Source: Pseudorhizobium endolithicum (GTDB lineage: Bacteria; Pseudomonadota; Alphaproteobacteria; Rhizobiales; Rhizobiaceae). From it: a DNA stretch of 64,000 bases. The stretch spans positions 186,001-250,000 of the forward strand of contig NZ_CABFWF030000001.1 of assembly GCF_902153245.2 (NCBI RefSeq), written 5' to 3'. Positions 1-8,482 of this stretch are shown in pieces. The notes below the pieces were generated by a model. The model was not told the DNA's origin. It searched no databases and saw nothing but the letters and a program-made list of their open reading frames with translations. Made by a program: the position numbers and the translations under genes. Within the stretch, counting starts at the first letter, position 1. The number at the start of each line of letters is the position of its first letter.

Positions 1-153
1 TTCCTTGGAGCAGTTCGCCGCCCGTGCGAGACCCGACGTGGTCAAGGCCTTGTCGCCGCCCTCCACCAGTAAACGCAGCGCCTGCTCCAGAACTTCGTTC
101 TGGCGCGGGGTAAACTCCGGCATCCGACCTGCATCGGCGATCACGACACTCAC
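1..153 (-). CDS. TetR/AcrR family regulator, N-terminal fragment (runs off the left edge)
   Basis: The first 51 codons or fewer of a TetR-type repressor are visible; the rest lies outside the window. The reading FTPRQNEVLEQAL followed by a Leu/Val-rich helix, then LTTSGLARAANCSKE, matches the first helices and the start of the helix-turn-helix of TetR regulators. Two in-frame GTG codons (153 and 144) and an ATG (123) are possible starts. A GGAG at the right distance favours GTG at 144. A perfect palindrome just upstream (164-177) fits autoregulation. The ligand and targets cannot be inferred from this fragment. Confidence 0.6.
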   Translation of the reverse strand, partial: MSVVIADAGRMPEFTPRQNEVLEQALRLLVEGGDKALTTSGLARAANCSKE

Positions 154-163
154 TCCAACAATG

Positions 164-177
164 GTACCGTACGGTAC
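164..177. promoter_or_regulatory. 14-bp perfect palindrome, candidate TetR operator
   Basis: GTACCGTACGGTAC reads identically on both strands. It lies 11 bp in front of the earliest possible start of the TetR-type gene and in the gap after the Lrp gene. TetR repressors usually bind such palindromes over their own promoter. Binding itself is inferred. Confidence 0.45.
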
Positions 178-224
178 GGTTCGTGAGCGACTTATGCTGA
201 TTTGTCCGCACCTCGTCAAGAGGC

Positions 225-689
225 TCAGCGGGCGTAGTCTACCGGCAGGCTCTCCCCGCTCTTCAACACCTCCATGGAGATGAAGGCGGAGACGTCGAAC
301 AGCTCGATCCGCTTCACCATTCGCCGGTAGACGATGTCGTAGTGCTCCACTCGAGGCAGCACCACCTTCAGGATGTAGTCGTAGCTGCCGGTAAGCCGGT
401 GAGCCTCCACGATCTCGCCGATGTCGCTGATCGCCTTGCGGAAACTCTCGATCCAGTCGTCCGAATGATGCGCGGTCTTGATGAGCGCGAAAACGGTGGT
501 CGGCACGCCGATCCGGTCGCGGTCGAGCACGGCGATCCGGCTGCGGATATAGCCCGCCTCCTCCAGCCGCTGAATTCGCCGGGAACAGGCCGACGGAGAA
601 AGCGACACCTGCTCCGCGACATCGGCCACCGGCAGCGTCGCATTCCCTTGCAGGAGATCCAGGATCTTTCGGTCACGCTCATCCAGCAT
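225..689 (-). CDS. Lrp/AsnC family transcriptional regulator
   Basis: This is a 154-residue protein of the usual Lrp/AsnC length. The N-terminal winged HTH opens with LDERDRKILDLLQGNA and continues to SPSACSRRIQRLEEAGYI (about residues 2-48). The C-terminal half is an RAM/AsnC ligand-binding domain, with the typical LTGSYDYILKVV segment near residues 98-109. The start is supported by GGGAG upstream. It is divergent from the aspartate-racemase-family gene at 840, across a 150-bp gap, so that gene is its most likely target. Lrp-family proteins usually sense amino acids and often activate the neighbouring catabolic or racemase gene. The effector is not known. Confidence 0.88.
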   Translation of the reverse strand: MLDERDRKILDLLQGNATLPVADVAEQVSLSPSACSRRIQRLEEAGYIRSRIAVLDRDRIGVPTTVFALIKTAHHSDDWIESFRKAISDIGEIVEAHRLTGSYDYILKVVLPRVEHYDIVYRRMVKRIELFDVSAFISMEVLKSGESLPVDYAR

Positions 690-839
690 CGGATGCTCTC
701 CCTTTCAAGCATCCAGAATGCGCCTTAGAGCCGCAAGACGCAATCCACGTGCGCAGAATCTCCCAATCACCTCGCAAGATGCACGCCGCTGCGGCGGAGC
801 ACGCCCTATCATCACCGGCAATTCGGAAGGGAAACAACC

Positions 840-1556
840 ATGAAAACCATCGGCCTGATCGGCGGCATGAGCTTCGAAAGCACCGCGGTCTACTATCGCC
901 TCATCAACGAGATGGTGCGCAGCCGCTGCGGCGGCCTCGCCTCCGCCGACATCCTGCTGCATTCGGTGAACTTCGCAGAGATCGTCGAGATGCAGAAGGC
1001 AGGCCGTTGGGACCTCGCGGCACGGACGCTTGCCGACAGCGCAAGGCGGCTTGAGACTGCGGGCGCATCATGCATCCTGATCTGTACCAACACCATGCAT
1101 CTGGTCGCCGGGGATGTCGCCGCTGCCGGCGCAATCCCGCTGATCCACATCATCGACGAAACCGCGGCAGCGCTGCAGGCCCAGGGCCTGAAGCGCCCTC
1201 TCCTGCTCGCCACCCGCTACACCATGGAGCACGGTTTCTATGCCGACCGGATGCGCCGGGCGGGTCTGGACGTCATGGTCCCGGAAAAGGAAGGCCGCGA
1301 CCTGATGCACGACATCATCTTCGGCGAGCTTTGCGTTGGTGCCGTGCGCGCCGAGTCGCGGCAGAAAGCCCTCGCACTGATCGATGGGGCGAACGCGGCC
1401 GGCGCCGACAGCGTCATCCTCGGCTGCACGGAAATCTGCCTCCTGCTCGACCCCGAGCGTCTGCCGCTGCCCGGCATCGACTCCACCACGGTCCATGCCC
1501 GCGCCGCCGTGGAGTTCGCTTTGAAAAGAACCGGCATCACCCGATCCGCCGCGTGA
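840..1556 (+). CDS. Aspartate/glutamate racemase family protein
   Basis: This 238-residue cytosolic enzyme belongs to the Asp/Glu racemase superfamily (YgeA/RacD type). It begins with the diagnostic KTIGLIGGMSFEST. The two catalytic cysteines sit in CTNTMH (about residue 82) and GCTEI (about residue 197), one on each pseudo-symmetric domain, as expected for cofactor-independent proton abstraction on an amino-acid alpha-carbon. An AGGGAA ribosome site precedes the ATG. It is divergent from an Lrp/AsnC regulator, suggesting amino-acid-responsive expression. Family members include aspartate racemases and broad-specificity racemases, so the exact substrate is not assigned. Confidence 0.85.
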   Translation: MKTIGLIGGMSFESTAVYYRLINEMVRSRCGGLASADILLHSVNFAEIVEMQKAGRWDLAARTLADSARRLETAGASCILICTNTMHLVAGDVAAAGAIPLIHIIDETAAALQAQGLKRPLLLATRYTMEHGFYADRMRRAGLDVMVPEKEGRDLMHDIIFGELCVGAVRAESRQKALALIDGANAAGADSVILGCTEICLLLDPERLPLPGIDSTTVHARAAVEFALKRTGITRSAA

Positions 1557-1560
1557 CGAT

Positions 1561-1577
1561 ACTTGACTCAGTCAAGT
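1561..1577. promoter_or_regulatory. Inverted repeat ACTTGAC-TCA-GTCAAGT, candidate MarR operator
   Basis: Two perfect 7-bp arms are separated by 3 bp, 36 bp before the MarR-GNAT start codon. The left arm also contains TTGAC, a possible -35 element, so binding would block the promoter. MarR dimers typically recognise palindromes of about this size. Autoregulation is an inference. Confidence 0.5.
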
Positions 1578-1612
1578 GAATAGCGAAAGTCTCGCCGGGG
1601 AGGCTTTTCACT

Positions 1613-2560
1613 ATGATCGCGACCGAAACCATTGAGGCCATCCGCGCCTTTAACCGCTTCTATACGAACAGGCTCGGCTTGCTGGCCAAAGGGTATCTGG
1701 CGACCCCATATACCCTGACCGAGGGCCGAATCCTCTACGAGCTTGGATCACGTCGTAGCGTTTCCTCCACGCAACTGAACCGCGACCTCGGCCTGGATCC
1801 CGCCTATCTCAGCCGCATCCTGAAGAAGTTCCGTGAGGCGGGGCTCCTTGCGACCGAACCCGATCCCATCGACGGGCGTAGCCGCATCCTCTCCCTCACC
1901 GCTGAGGGAGCGGAGATCTACAAGACCCTGGGCGACCGGTCGCGCCGGCAGATCGCCGGCGATCTACAGAACGTCGATAAGGCGGACCAGGCCCGGCTGG
2001 TCGATGCCCTGCGGACCGTCCACACAATCCTCGCCCCATCCTCCACCTGCGAAACGGAACCTGTCATCCTGCGCCCGCACAGGATCGGCGACATGGGCTG
2101 GCTTGTGGAGGCACAGGCGACGGCCTATGCCAGGGAATACGGTCTGAACGAGAAGTTCGAAGGTCTCATCGCCGAGGTTACCGGCAGGTTCATCGCCAAC
2201 TTCAACCCGGAGCGCGAGCGGAGCTGGATCGCCGAGCGTGGCGGCACGCGTGTCGGCTGCGTGCTCGTCGCCGACGGCGGCGGGAACATCGCCAAGTTGC
2301 GGCTGCTTTATCTGGATCCGCGGGCGCGCGGGTTGGGTATCGGCCGAAAGCTCGTGGATGAGTGCATCCGCTTCGCGACGGCGGCAGGCTATGAGAAGCT
2401 GTCGCTCTGGACGACCGACATGCTGACGGCTGCGATCCGGATCTACGAAATGGCCGGATTCGAGCTTATCTCCGAGGAGAGACATTCGATGTTCGGGCCG
2501 CAATGTGTGGGCCAGACCTGGGAACTCAATCTCGCCGAAGCCGGACCGAGGCCCGTCTAA
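1613..2560 (+). CDS. MarR-type regulator fused to a GNAT acetyltransferase
   Basis: This 315-residue two-domain protein has a MarR winged HTH at about residues 5-140, seen in [33 protein letters not shown] and the wing [26 protein letters not shown] fold follows at about 150-305, with the acetyl-CoA loop as [24 protein letters not shown] and the C-terminal strand as [15 protein letters not shown]. Such fusions are widespread in rhizobia. The acetyl acceptor is unknown, and the HTH may respond to the same small molecule. GGGGAGG precedes the ATG. Its stop overlaps the convergent pdxJ stop by 4 bp. A palindrome sits directly upstream. Confidence 0.88.
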   Translation: MIATETIEAIRAFNRFYTNRLGLLAKGYLATPYTLTEGRILYELGSRRSVSSTQLNRDLGLDPAYLSRILKKFREAGLLATEPDPIDGRSRILSLTAEGAEIYKTLGDRSRRQIAGDLQNVDKADQARLVDALRTVHTILAPSSTCETEPVILRPHRIGDMGWLVEAQATAYAREYGLNEKFEGLIAEVTGRFIANFNPERERSWIAERGGTRVGCVLVADGGGNIAKLRLLYLDPRARGLGIGRKLVDECIRFATAAGYEKLSLWTTDMLTAAIRIYEMAGFELISEERHSMFGPQCVGQTWELNLAEAGPRPV

Positions 2561-3309
2561 ACGGTCTGCCCGCAGGCATGGCGGAATCGCCGCACCGTTT
2601 CCGCCATCCCGAACTCCAGCGCGTCCGCCGTCAGCCCGTGCCCGATGGATACTTCCGCGAGGTGAGGGATGCGCTTCACCAGCGCCGGCAGGTTGGCTAC
2701 GGTCAGGTCGTGCCCGGCATTGACCCCCAGCCCTTCCGCGCGTGCCGCATCGGCCGTCCGCCCCAGCAGTTCGACGATTTCAGCCGCGCGCTCCGGATTG
2801 TCGTAGCAACCGCCGTAAGGCCCGGTGTAGAGCTCGATCCGGTCGGCGCCTGTTTCCTTGGCCAGCCGCACCGCCTCCACGTCACCGTCGCCGTCCGCAA
2901 ACAGGGAAACCCGCATTCCCCCCGCCTTCAGCCGCGCAACGATCGGTTTCAGCATCTCGCCCTGCGCCCTGAAGTCGAAGCCGTGGTCGGACGTTGCCTG
3001 GCTCGGATCGTCCGGCACGAGCGTCACCTGCTCCGGCTCTGTCCGCTCGCACAGCGCCAGGAAATCCTCGCTCGGATAACCCTCGATGTTGAACTCGGCC
3101 TGCGGGAACTCGTCGTCGATCAGCGCCCGGATCACCGGCAGGTCGGAGAAGCGGATATGCCGCTGGTCAGGCCGCGGGTGGACGGTGAGCCCGCTTGCCC
3201 CTGCCTGCAACGCGATGCGACCCAGATGCTCCAGGCTCGGCCACGGCAGGTCGCGGCGGTTGCGCAGCATGGCGATGGCGTTGATGTTGACGGAAAGCTT
3301 GGTCGGCAT
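2557..3309 (-). CDS. pdxJ: Pyridoxine 5'-phosphate synthase PdxJ
   Basis: PdxJ condenses 1-deoxy-D-xylulose 5-phosphate with 3-amino-2-oxopropyl phosphate in the DXP-dependent vitamin B6 pathway. The 250-residue protein matches the family's usual length. It carries the canonical [13 protein letters not shown] start, [11 protein letters not shown] (about 43-53), the EGYPS and TLVPDDP segments, and the C-terminal [10 protein letters not shown] and EVSIGHGL phosphate-binding segments of the TIM barrel. It is convergent with the MarR-GNAT gene and shares stop-codon bases with it. It is apparently transcribed alone or after the minus-strand helicase gene about 100 bp upstream. Confidence 0.96.
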   Translation of the reverse strand: MPTKLSVNINAIAMLRNRRDLPWPSLEHLGRIALQAGASGLTVHPRPDQRHIRFSDLPVIRALIDDEFPQAEFNIEGYPSEDFLALCERTEPEQVTLVPDDPSQATSDHGFDFRAQGEMLKPIVARLKAGGMRVSLFADGDGDVEAVRLAKETGADRIELYTGPYGGCYDNPERAAEIVELLGRTADAARAEGLGVNAGHDLTVANLPALVKRIPHLAEVSIGHGLTADALEFGMAETVRRFRHACGQTV

Positions 3310-3410
3310 GGCACGGATTCCGTTTGGAAGATGTCTACCTGCTTACGCCAGCGCGGCCCGGCAGACCAATGGCTTTCGCAAATCCGCCCATTGAAACTTT
3401 TGATGCTTGT

Positions 3411-4535
3411 TCACCGCACGATGGTCAGAGTCTCCGCCGCCCGCGTGATCCCCGTATAAAGCCAGCGTTCCCGCGTGTCCCGGAACGCCCAGCTCTCGTC
3501 GAACAGCACGACATTGTTCCATTGGGAACCCTGCGCCTTGTGGACGGTCAGCGCATAGCCGTAGTCGAATTCGTCATAGCGCTTGCGGGTCGACCAGGGG
3601 ATCTCCTCCTCGCTCTCGAACGCCGCCTTCAGAAGCTTGATCTTCGCCGCACCGCGATCCATGTCGTCGTCTTCCGGGCGGATCATCAGGTTGATGCCCG
3701 GCTTCACGGTTTCCCGCGACGAACTCATCACCTGCCAGAGCGAGCCGTTGAGCAGGCCCTTCACCTGGTCGTTCCTGAGGCAGACCAACTTGTCGCCGGA
3801 TTGCGGATAGTCCGTGGTGAAACCCTTGAGCTCGCGGAGCCGCTGGTTGTATCGCTTGCGGGTCTTGTTCGTGCCGACGAGAACCTGGTCCGCGTCGAGC
3901 ACCAGTGCCTGGTTCACCTCGTTGCGCGAGATCACCTGCGCCGTCCCATAGTCCCCATACATGATCTCCTTGCCCTCGCGCACGTTCATGGCGAGTTGGA
4001 TGATCGGGTTGTCCCGCGCCTGCCGGTGGATGTCCGTCAGGAGGTAATCCGGCTGCTGCTCCGTGAAGAAGCCGCCGCCGGAGACCGGCGGAAGCTGCCC
4101 CGGATCGCCCAGCACCAGGATAGGCGTGCCGAAGCTCATGAGGTCGCGGCCAAGCTGCTCGTCCACCATGGAGCACTCGTCGATGACGATCAGCGCTGCC
4201 TTCGCGACGGGGCTCTGGCGGTTGATGGAAAACATCGGTGAGATCGAGGTCTTGCCGGTCTCCTCGTCGGAAACCTCCTCCTCGCCCCGAGGCCTGTAGA
4301 TCAGCGAATGGATGGTCTTGGCGTTCTTGGCGCCGCGTGAGCGAAGCACCTGCGCTGCCTTGCCGGTAAAGGCAGCGAACAGCACGTCGCCATCCACATG
4401 CTCGGCGAAATGCTTGGCAAGCGTCGTCTTGCCGGTTCCGGCATAGCCGAATAGCCGGAAGACCTGTTGGCGGCCGTCTTTCAGCCAGCGCGAAACGGCC
4501 TTCAGGGCCTCGTCCTGTTGCGGAGCAAATTGCAT
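3411..4535 (-). CDS. Small RecD/Pif1-like SF1 DNA helicase
   Basis: This is a 374-residue ATP-dependent helicase. Walker A is GYAGTGKTT (about residues 29-37), Walker B IVIDECSMVD (about 116-125), motif III VLGDPGQLPPVSGGGFF, and the UvrD-like C-terminal motif VHKAQGSQWNNVVLFDES followed by LYTGITRAAETL. These match superfamily 1B (RecD2/TraA/Pif1) helicases, but it is short and lacks the long N-terminal region of RecD2 and any RecB/RecC partner here. Comparable stand-alone helicases are common in Alphaproteobacteria, with little functional data. Polarity and pathway cannot be read from the sequence. Confidence 0.82.
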   Translation of the reverse strand: MQFAPQQDEALKAVSRWLKDGRQQVFRLFGYAGTGKTTLAKHFAEHVDGDVLFAAFTGKAAQVLRSRGAKNAKTIHSLIYRPRGEEEVSDEETGKTSISPMFSINRQSPVAKAALIVIDECSMVDEQLGRDLMSFGTPILVLGDPGQLPPVSGGGFFTEQQPDYLLTDIHRQARDNPIIQLAMNVREGKEIMYGDYGTAQVISRNEVNQALVLDADQVLVGTNKTRKRYNQRLRELKGFTTDYPQSGDKLVCLRNDQVKGLLNGSLWQVMSSSRETVKPGINLMIRPEDDDMDRGAAKIKLLKAAFESEEEIPWSTRKRYDEFDYGYALTVHKAQGSQWNNVVLFDESWAFRDTRERWLYTGITRAAETLTIVR

Positions 4536-4591
4536 GGCTGCGACATGGCAGGATTCTGGACGCTACCGCAACCGAAAAGAACGAAAGAGGA

Positions 4592-4990
4592 TCAAAACCG
4601 CCGGGAAAGCGGATCGTTCGCAAGTTCGACCGGCCGTCCATGCGGCGTCGCCTCCGCCGCCCGCTGCCAGCTTTTCTGCAGGCCAAGAATGGCCTCGGCA
4701 TCCGCAATGTCCTTGCGCACCAGCAGCCCCGTCAGCGCCTCGACCCAGCAGTCGAAGTAGTCGCTGCCGTCCTCGGCGCGTCCCGGCCTGTGGACTTCCG
4801 CCGACAATGCTTCCGCCCATTCGCCCCAGGAGAACAAACCTTTCTCGTGAAGATGCACGGTCATGGCGAAGGCTTCCGCCGCCCAAGGCTCCGGAAACAC
4901 CGGATCGCCCTCGGCGGAACGCGGCAGACCCGGAGACTGGACAAGCAGGGATCTCGCCTCACACGCGCTCAAGATAGCTCTCCCAGGCAT
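4592..4990 (-). CDS. Nitrile hydratase accessory protein (metallochaperone)
   Basis: This 132-residue protein lies directly after the beta-subunit gene and overlaps its 3' end by about 32 bp. It shows the family hallmarks SPGLPRSAEGDPVFPEPWAA-like and the WGEWAEALSAE motif, which also occurs in the beta N-terminal domain. In cobalt nitrile hydratases the equivalent small protein escorts the alpha subunit and delivers cobalt by subunit swapping. The start at 4990 gives the long overlap; a later start is possible but would remove family-conserved N-terminal residues. It is the last gene of the alpha-beta-accessory operon. Confidence 0.85.
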   Translation of the reverse strand: MPGRAILSACEARSLLVQSPGLPRSAEGDPVFPEPWAAEAFAMTVHLHEKGLFSWGEWAEALSAEVHRPGRAEDGSDYFDCWVEALTGLLVRKDIADAEAILGLQKSWQRAAEATPHGRPVELANDPLSRRF

Positions 4991-5618
4991 CGATCGAGAC
5001 CGTCAGGGTCGGGTCGGCACCCTCGCCCCAGATCTCCCCGCCATCGAACACGACGGTGTAGACCCATTGCGGGTTCTCCCCGCGACCATGCGCGTTGTCG
5101 TCGGCGAAGACGAAGGAGCCCTGCACCGCCTCGATCACACCGGTCTTCCCCCGCGCATAGCGTGGCAATCGCGTATGCGTCTCCGGATTGAAGTTCCGGG
5201 TCCGCACCCGGTCGCCGACCGCGTATAGCGGCTCCGTCTCCACAGGCCGGTCGCACGGTCCACCCCGTGCCAGCACGCCAGCCACCAGGTCGGCGGTCAG
5301 CACCCGCTTCGGTTTCGCCGGCTCCTGCAGCTTGTGCCCGGCATCGATCTCCTCGGCATTCGCGAAGCCATGCCGCTCCAGAAGTGTCTCCAGCGCACGG
5401 ATCCAGATTTCGTAATAGCTGGCCTTCAGATAATCCGCCGGCGGAATATTCTCCCTGGCGTGCCTGCTCTCATCGATCGTCCAGGCACCGAATGCACCGC
5501 AGGAGAGCGTGATGCCGAGCGCCCGCTTTTCCCAGCCGGCATGAAAATACGGCTCGTTCGGCTCCGGCGCGACCGGCCCGAACCCCATCTGGCCGCCGAG
5601 ATCGTGGGGCCCGTTCAT
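4959..5618 (-). CDS. nthB: Nitrile hydratase, beta subunit
   Basis: Nitrile hydratase converts nitriles to amides in the cytoplasm as an alpha/beta heteromer. The 219-residue protein has the family's opening [16 protein letters not shown], the helical N-terminal domain with [17 protein letters not shown] (about 88-102), and a C-terminal SH3-like barrel with [21 protein letters not shown] and the [12 protein letters not shown] turn. It overlaps the alpha gene by 4 nt (ATGA), implying translational coupling, and the accessory gene follows. Its length is typical. Confidence 0.95.
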   Translation of the reverse strand: MNGPHDLGGQMGFGPVAPEPNEPYFHAGWEKRALGITLSCGAFGAWTIDESRHARENIPPADYLKASYYEIWIRALETLLERHGFANAEEIDAGHKLQEPAKPKRVLTADLVAGVLARGGPCDRPVETEPLYAVGDRVRTRNFNPETHTRLPRYARGKTGVIEAVQGSFVFADDNAHGRGENPQWVYTVVFDGGEIWGEGADPTLTVSIDAWESYLERV

Positions 5619-6253
5619 CGAGCCTGCTCCGGCGAGAGCGCAAGTCCGGTACCGATCATCGAGTCGCGCGTCACAAGATCGGCAAGCCGGCTTTCATCCA
5701 TCCCCTCCGTCCCTTCGGGACGCATGGGCACCACGAGATAACGCAGCTCCGCCGTCGAATCCCATACGCGGATCTTCGTGCCCTGGGGCAGCCTCACGCC
5801 GAACTCCGTCAGCACGCCGCGCGGATCGATCACTGCCCGCGACCGGTAGGCAGGCGCCTTGTACCAGACGGGAGGGAGGCCGAGCACCGCCCAGGGATAA
5901 CAGGAGCAAAGCGTGCAGACGACGAGATTATGCATTTCCGGTGTATTGAACACCGCCCGCATGTGCTCGCCCTGCCGACCTGTGAAGCCGAGGCTGGCGA
6001 TCGCCGCCGTCGCGTCCTGCCGCAGCCAATCCGCGAACTCCGGGTCGCTCCAGGCTTTCGCCACGACGCGCGCGCCGTTGCGCGGTCCCACCTTGGTCTC
6101 GTAGGTCTCGACGATTGCATCGATGGCGGCGGGTTCGATCAGGCCCTTCTCCGTCAGCACCGTCTCCAGGGCCCGCACCCGCGCCTGCATGTCGGAATAG
6201 CGGTTGTCGTGGTGGTGATCGTGATCGTGATCGTGGGGATCGTGCTCGTGCAT
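5615..6253 (-). CDS. nthA: Nitrile hydratase, alpha subunit (cobalt type)
   Basis: This 212-residue catalytic subunit carries the metal-claw motif VCTLCSC at residues 112-118; Cys113, Cys116 and Cys118 plus Ser117 bind the metal. The Thr after the first Cys and the Tyr after the claw indicate the low-spin cobalt type rather than the iron type (VCSLCSCT). Residues 1-16 are an Asp/His tract with eight histidines, encoded by a repeating GTGATC-like hexamer, which could pre-bind metal. GGGAG precedes the ATG, 12 bp after the stop of the LysE-family gene, so co-transcription is likely. No amidase or nitrile-producing enzyme is adjacent. Confidence 0.96.
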   Translation of the reverse strand: MHEHDPHDHDHDHHHDNRYSDMQARVRALETVLTEKGLIEPAAIDAIVETYETKVGPRNGARVVAKAWSDPEFADWLRQDATAAIASLGFTGRQGEHMRAVFNTPEMHNLVVCTLCSCYPWAVLGLPPVWYKAPAYRSRAVIDPRGVLTEFGVRLPQGTKIRVWDSTAELRYLVVPMRPEGTEGMDESRLADLVTRDSMIGTGLALSPEQAR

Positions 6254-6265
6254 TGCTCCCGCCCT

Positions 6266-6859
6266 TTACTTCAGCATCGGCCAGAGGCTGATGACGAGCA
6301 GAACGGCCATGGTGATGTTGAACCATTTCAGCCGCAATGGCACCGACAGCCACTCGCGCAGCGCCGAGCCGAAGCCGGCCCAGGTGGAGACGCTCGGCAG
6401 GTTGACGAGCGCGAAGGCCACGCCGACCAATAGCACCGTCGGCACGTAATAGGTGGGGTTGGTATAGGTGGCCATCGCCGTCACCGCCATTACCCAGGCC
6501 TTGGGGTTCACCCACTGAAAGGCGGCCGCTCCGAAAAAGGTCATCGGCCGCGCTCCCGCCTCGCCCTCCGACAGGCTGCGCGAAGTGCCGATCTTCCATG
6601 CGATCCAGAGGAGATAGGCTCCGCCTGCGAACTTCAGGATGGTATAGACGAGAGGCACGCTCTGCATCAGGGCGCCGAGCCCGAGTCCCACGCCGATCAG
6701 GAGCGACAGGAAGCCGGCCCCGATGCCCAGCATGTGGGGAATGGTCCGGCGAAAGCCGAAGTTCACCCCCGAGGCGAACAGCATCATGTTGTTGGGGCCG
6801 GGCGTGATCGATGTCGTGAATGCGAACAGCACCAGGGCCAGAAAGGTTTCCAGCGGCAT
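6266..6859 (-). CDS. LysE/RhtB family amino-acid (metabolite) exporter
   Basis: This inner-membrane protein has about six transmembrane helices in 197 residues. The family signature TSITPGPNNMMLFASGVNFGFRRTIPHMLGI is seen near the N-terminus (given here in full only by position, residues 14-43), and FQWVNPKAWVMAV lies in the middle. GGAG five bases before the ATG at 6859 fixes this start over an upstream in-frame ATG at 6940. It ends 12 bp before the nitrile hydratase alpha gene on the same strand, so it probably heads that operon. Export of an amino acid or of a nitrile-derived metabolite is possible, but the substrate is unknown. Confidence 0.88.
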   Translation of the reverse strand: MPLETFLALVLFAFTTSITPGPNNMMLFASGVNFGFRRTIPHMLGIGAGFLSLLIGVGLGLGALMQSVPLVYTILKFAGGAYLLWIAWKIGTSRSLSEGEAGARPMTFFGAAAFQWVNPKAWVMAVTAMATYTNPTYYVPTVLLVGVAFALVNLPSVSTWAGFGSALREWLSVPLRLKWFNITMAVLLVISLWPMLK

Positions 6860-7015
6860 GTATTCTCCAGGCGCCAATGTTTGATGTTCACCAGACGGTC
6901 GCCTCGTTCGGCGGGCGGCCTGGGAAAGTTCTAGGCTCATTCCGCAGTCGCTTCAAGCGGGCTTGGCAGGCGAGCGGTACGCCTTATCTTGGCGTCATTG
7001 AGCTGGAGCCGTTCC

Positions 7016-7864
7016 ATGATAGACGACACCCTCCCGACCGTCACGCTCCCGGACCGTGTGGTCGTGCCGGCACTTGGCCTCGGGACATGGCAGATGGGCG
7101 AGGATGCCGGGAAGGCAGAACAGGAGATCGCCGCCCTGCGTGAGGGCATCGACCGCGGCATAACCCTGATCGACACGGCCGAGATGTATGGCGAGGGTGG
7201 CGCCGAGCGCCTTGTCGGTGAAGCAATCTCCGGCCGCCGTGACGAAGTCTTCCTCGTCAGCAAGGTCCATCCGTGGAACGCCAGCCGCAAAGGCACGATC
7301 GCCGCCTGCGAGCGCAGCCTCACCCGCATGAAGACCGGCCGCATCGACCTCTACCTCCTCCATTGGCGCGGCGAACATCCGCTTGCAGAAACGGTGGAGG
7401 CTTTCGAAGAGCTTCGGCGGCAGGGCAGGATCGGCGCCTGGGGCGTCTCCAACTTCGATCTTGCCGACATGCGGGAACTGATGGAGGTGCCGGGTGGCGA
7501 GAACTGCGCCGCCAACCAGGTGCTCTACAACCTGTCCCGCCGGGGAGTGGAGTACGACCTCCTTCCCTGGTGCCAGAAGCGTGGCATCGCAGTCATGGCT
7601 TATTCGCCGATCGAGCAGGGAAGCCTCGCCCGTAACGACACCCTCATCCACATCGCCAAGGCCTACCAGGCGACGCCGGCGCAGGTGGCGCTCGCCTTCC
7701 TGCTGGAACGGGACGGCGTCATCGCCATCCCGAAATCTTCCCATGCGTCACGCGTCGCGGAAAACAGGGAGGCGGCCAAACTCGACCTGACGGACGACGA
7801 CCTGGCGGCACTGGATGCCGCCTTCCCGCCCCCGAGCCGGCCGACGCCGCTGGAGATGATCTGA
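7016..7864 (+). CDS. Aldo/keto reductase
   Basis: This 282-residue NADPH-dependent oxidoreductase of the AKR superfamily has the catalytic tetrad in order: Asp and Tyr in DTAEMYGEG, Lys in [10 protein letters not shown] and His in LYLLHWRGE. The C-terminal [13 protein letters not shown] loop that binds the cofactor phosphate is also present. The ATG at 7016 is preceded by GGAG eight bases upstream and fits the family better than an earlier in-frame codon at 6989. Its TGA abuts the stop of the convergent ilvH. The carbonyl substrate is unknown. Confidence 0.92.
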   Translation: MIDDTLPTVTLPDRVVVPALGLGTWQMGEDAGKAEQEIAALREGIDRGITLIDTAEMYGEGGAERLVGEAISGRRDEVFLVSKVHPWNASRKGTIAACERSLTRMKTGRIDLYLLHWRGEHPLAETVEAFEELRRQGRIGAWGVSNFDLADMRELMEVPGGENCAANQVLYNLSRRGVEYDLLPWCQKRGIAVMAYSPIEQGSLARNDTLIHIAKAYQATPAQVALAFLLERDGVIAIPKSSHASRVAENREAAKLDLTDDDLAALDAAFPPPSRPTPLEMI

Positions 7865-8437
7865 TTACATTCCCTGCGGGCCGCGGTTCATCGCGGCGAT
7901 CCCGGTGCGGCAGATCTCGATGAGGCCGAGTGGTTTCAGGATGGCCACGAACTGGTCGATTTTCGAGGACTTCCCGGTAATCTCCAGGATGAAATGCTCC
8001 ACCGTCGCATCCACCACCTTGGCCTGGAAGGCATCGGCAAGCCGCAGCGTCTCGGCCCGATGCTCGCCCGAACCCACCACCTTGATCAGCGCCACCTCCC
8101 GTTCGATCGGCCGCTCCTGGCCGAGCACCTGCGCGCGGACTGTGAGATCCACCACCCGGTGCACCGGAACGATGCGCTCCAGTTGCGCCTTGATCTGCTC
8201 CAGCACGCTCGGCGTGCCGCGCGTGACGATGGTGATGCGGGAGAGATGTGCCTCGTGCTCCGTTTCCGAAACCGTCAGGCTCTCGATATTGTAGCCGCGG
8301 CCGGAAAACAGGCCGATCACGCGGGCAAGTACCCCCGGCTCGTTGCTGACGAGCACGGAGAGCGTATGGTTCTCGGCCTTTGCCGTTTCCGGAGCGATAA
8401 AATAGGCCGATCCGGTCGGTAGTTGATGAGCATTCAT
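7865..8437 (-). CDS. ilvH: Acetolactate synthase small (regulatory) subunit
   Basis: This is the regulatory subunit of acetohydroxyacid synthase, which confers valine feedback inhibition and stimulates the catalytic subunit in isoleucine, valine and leucine synthesis. The 190-residue protein has an N-terminal ACT domain (HTLSVLVSNEPGVLARVIGLFSGRGYNI region, about 24-51) and the C-terminal ALS_ss domain ending with LEITGKSSKIDQF and LGLIEICRTG. It follows ilvI by 45 bp on the same strand and is also called ilvN in some annotations. It is under control of the attenuator in front of ilvI. Confidence 0.96.
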   Translation of the reverse strand: MNAHQLPTGSAYFIAPETAKAENHTLSVLVSNEPGVLARVIGLFSGRGYNIESLTVSETEHEAHLSRITIVTRGTPSVLEQIKAQLERIVPVHRVVDLTVRAQVLGQERPIEREVALIKVVGSGEHRAETLRLADAFQAKVVDATVEHFILEITGKSSKIDQFVAILKPLGLIEICRTGIAAMNRGPQGM

Positions 8438-8482
8438 GTTCTTGCGTCCGTTATCTCAGAAATGGCTTTAACAAGCTGCCGC

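Noticed and set aside
6206-6253. The GTGATC-like hexamer run as a non-coding tandem repeat
   Set aside because: It is in frame and encodes the His/Asp N-terminus of the nitrile hydratase alpha subunit.
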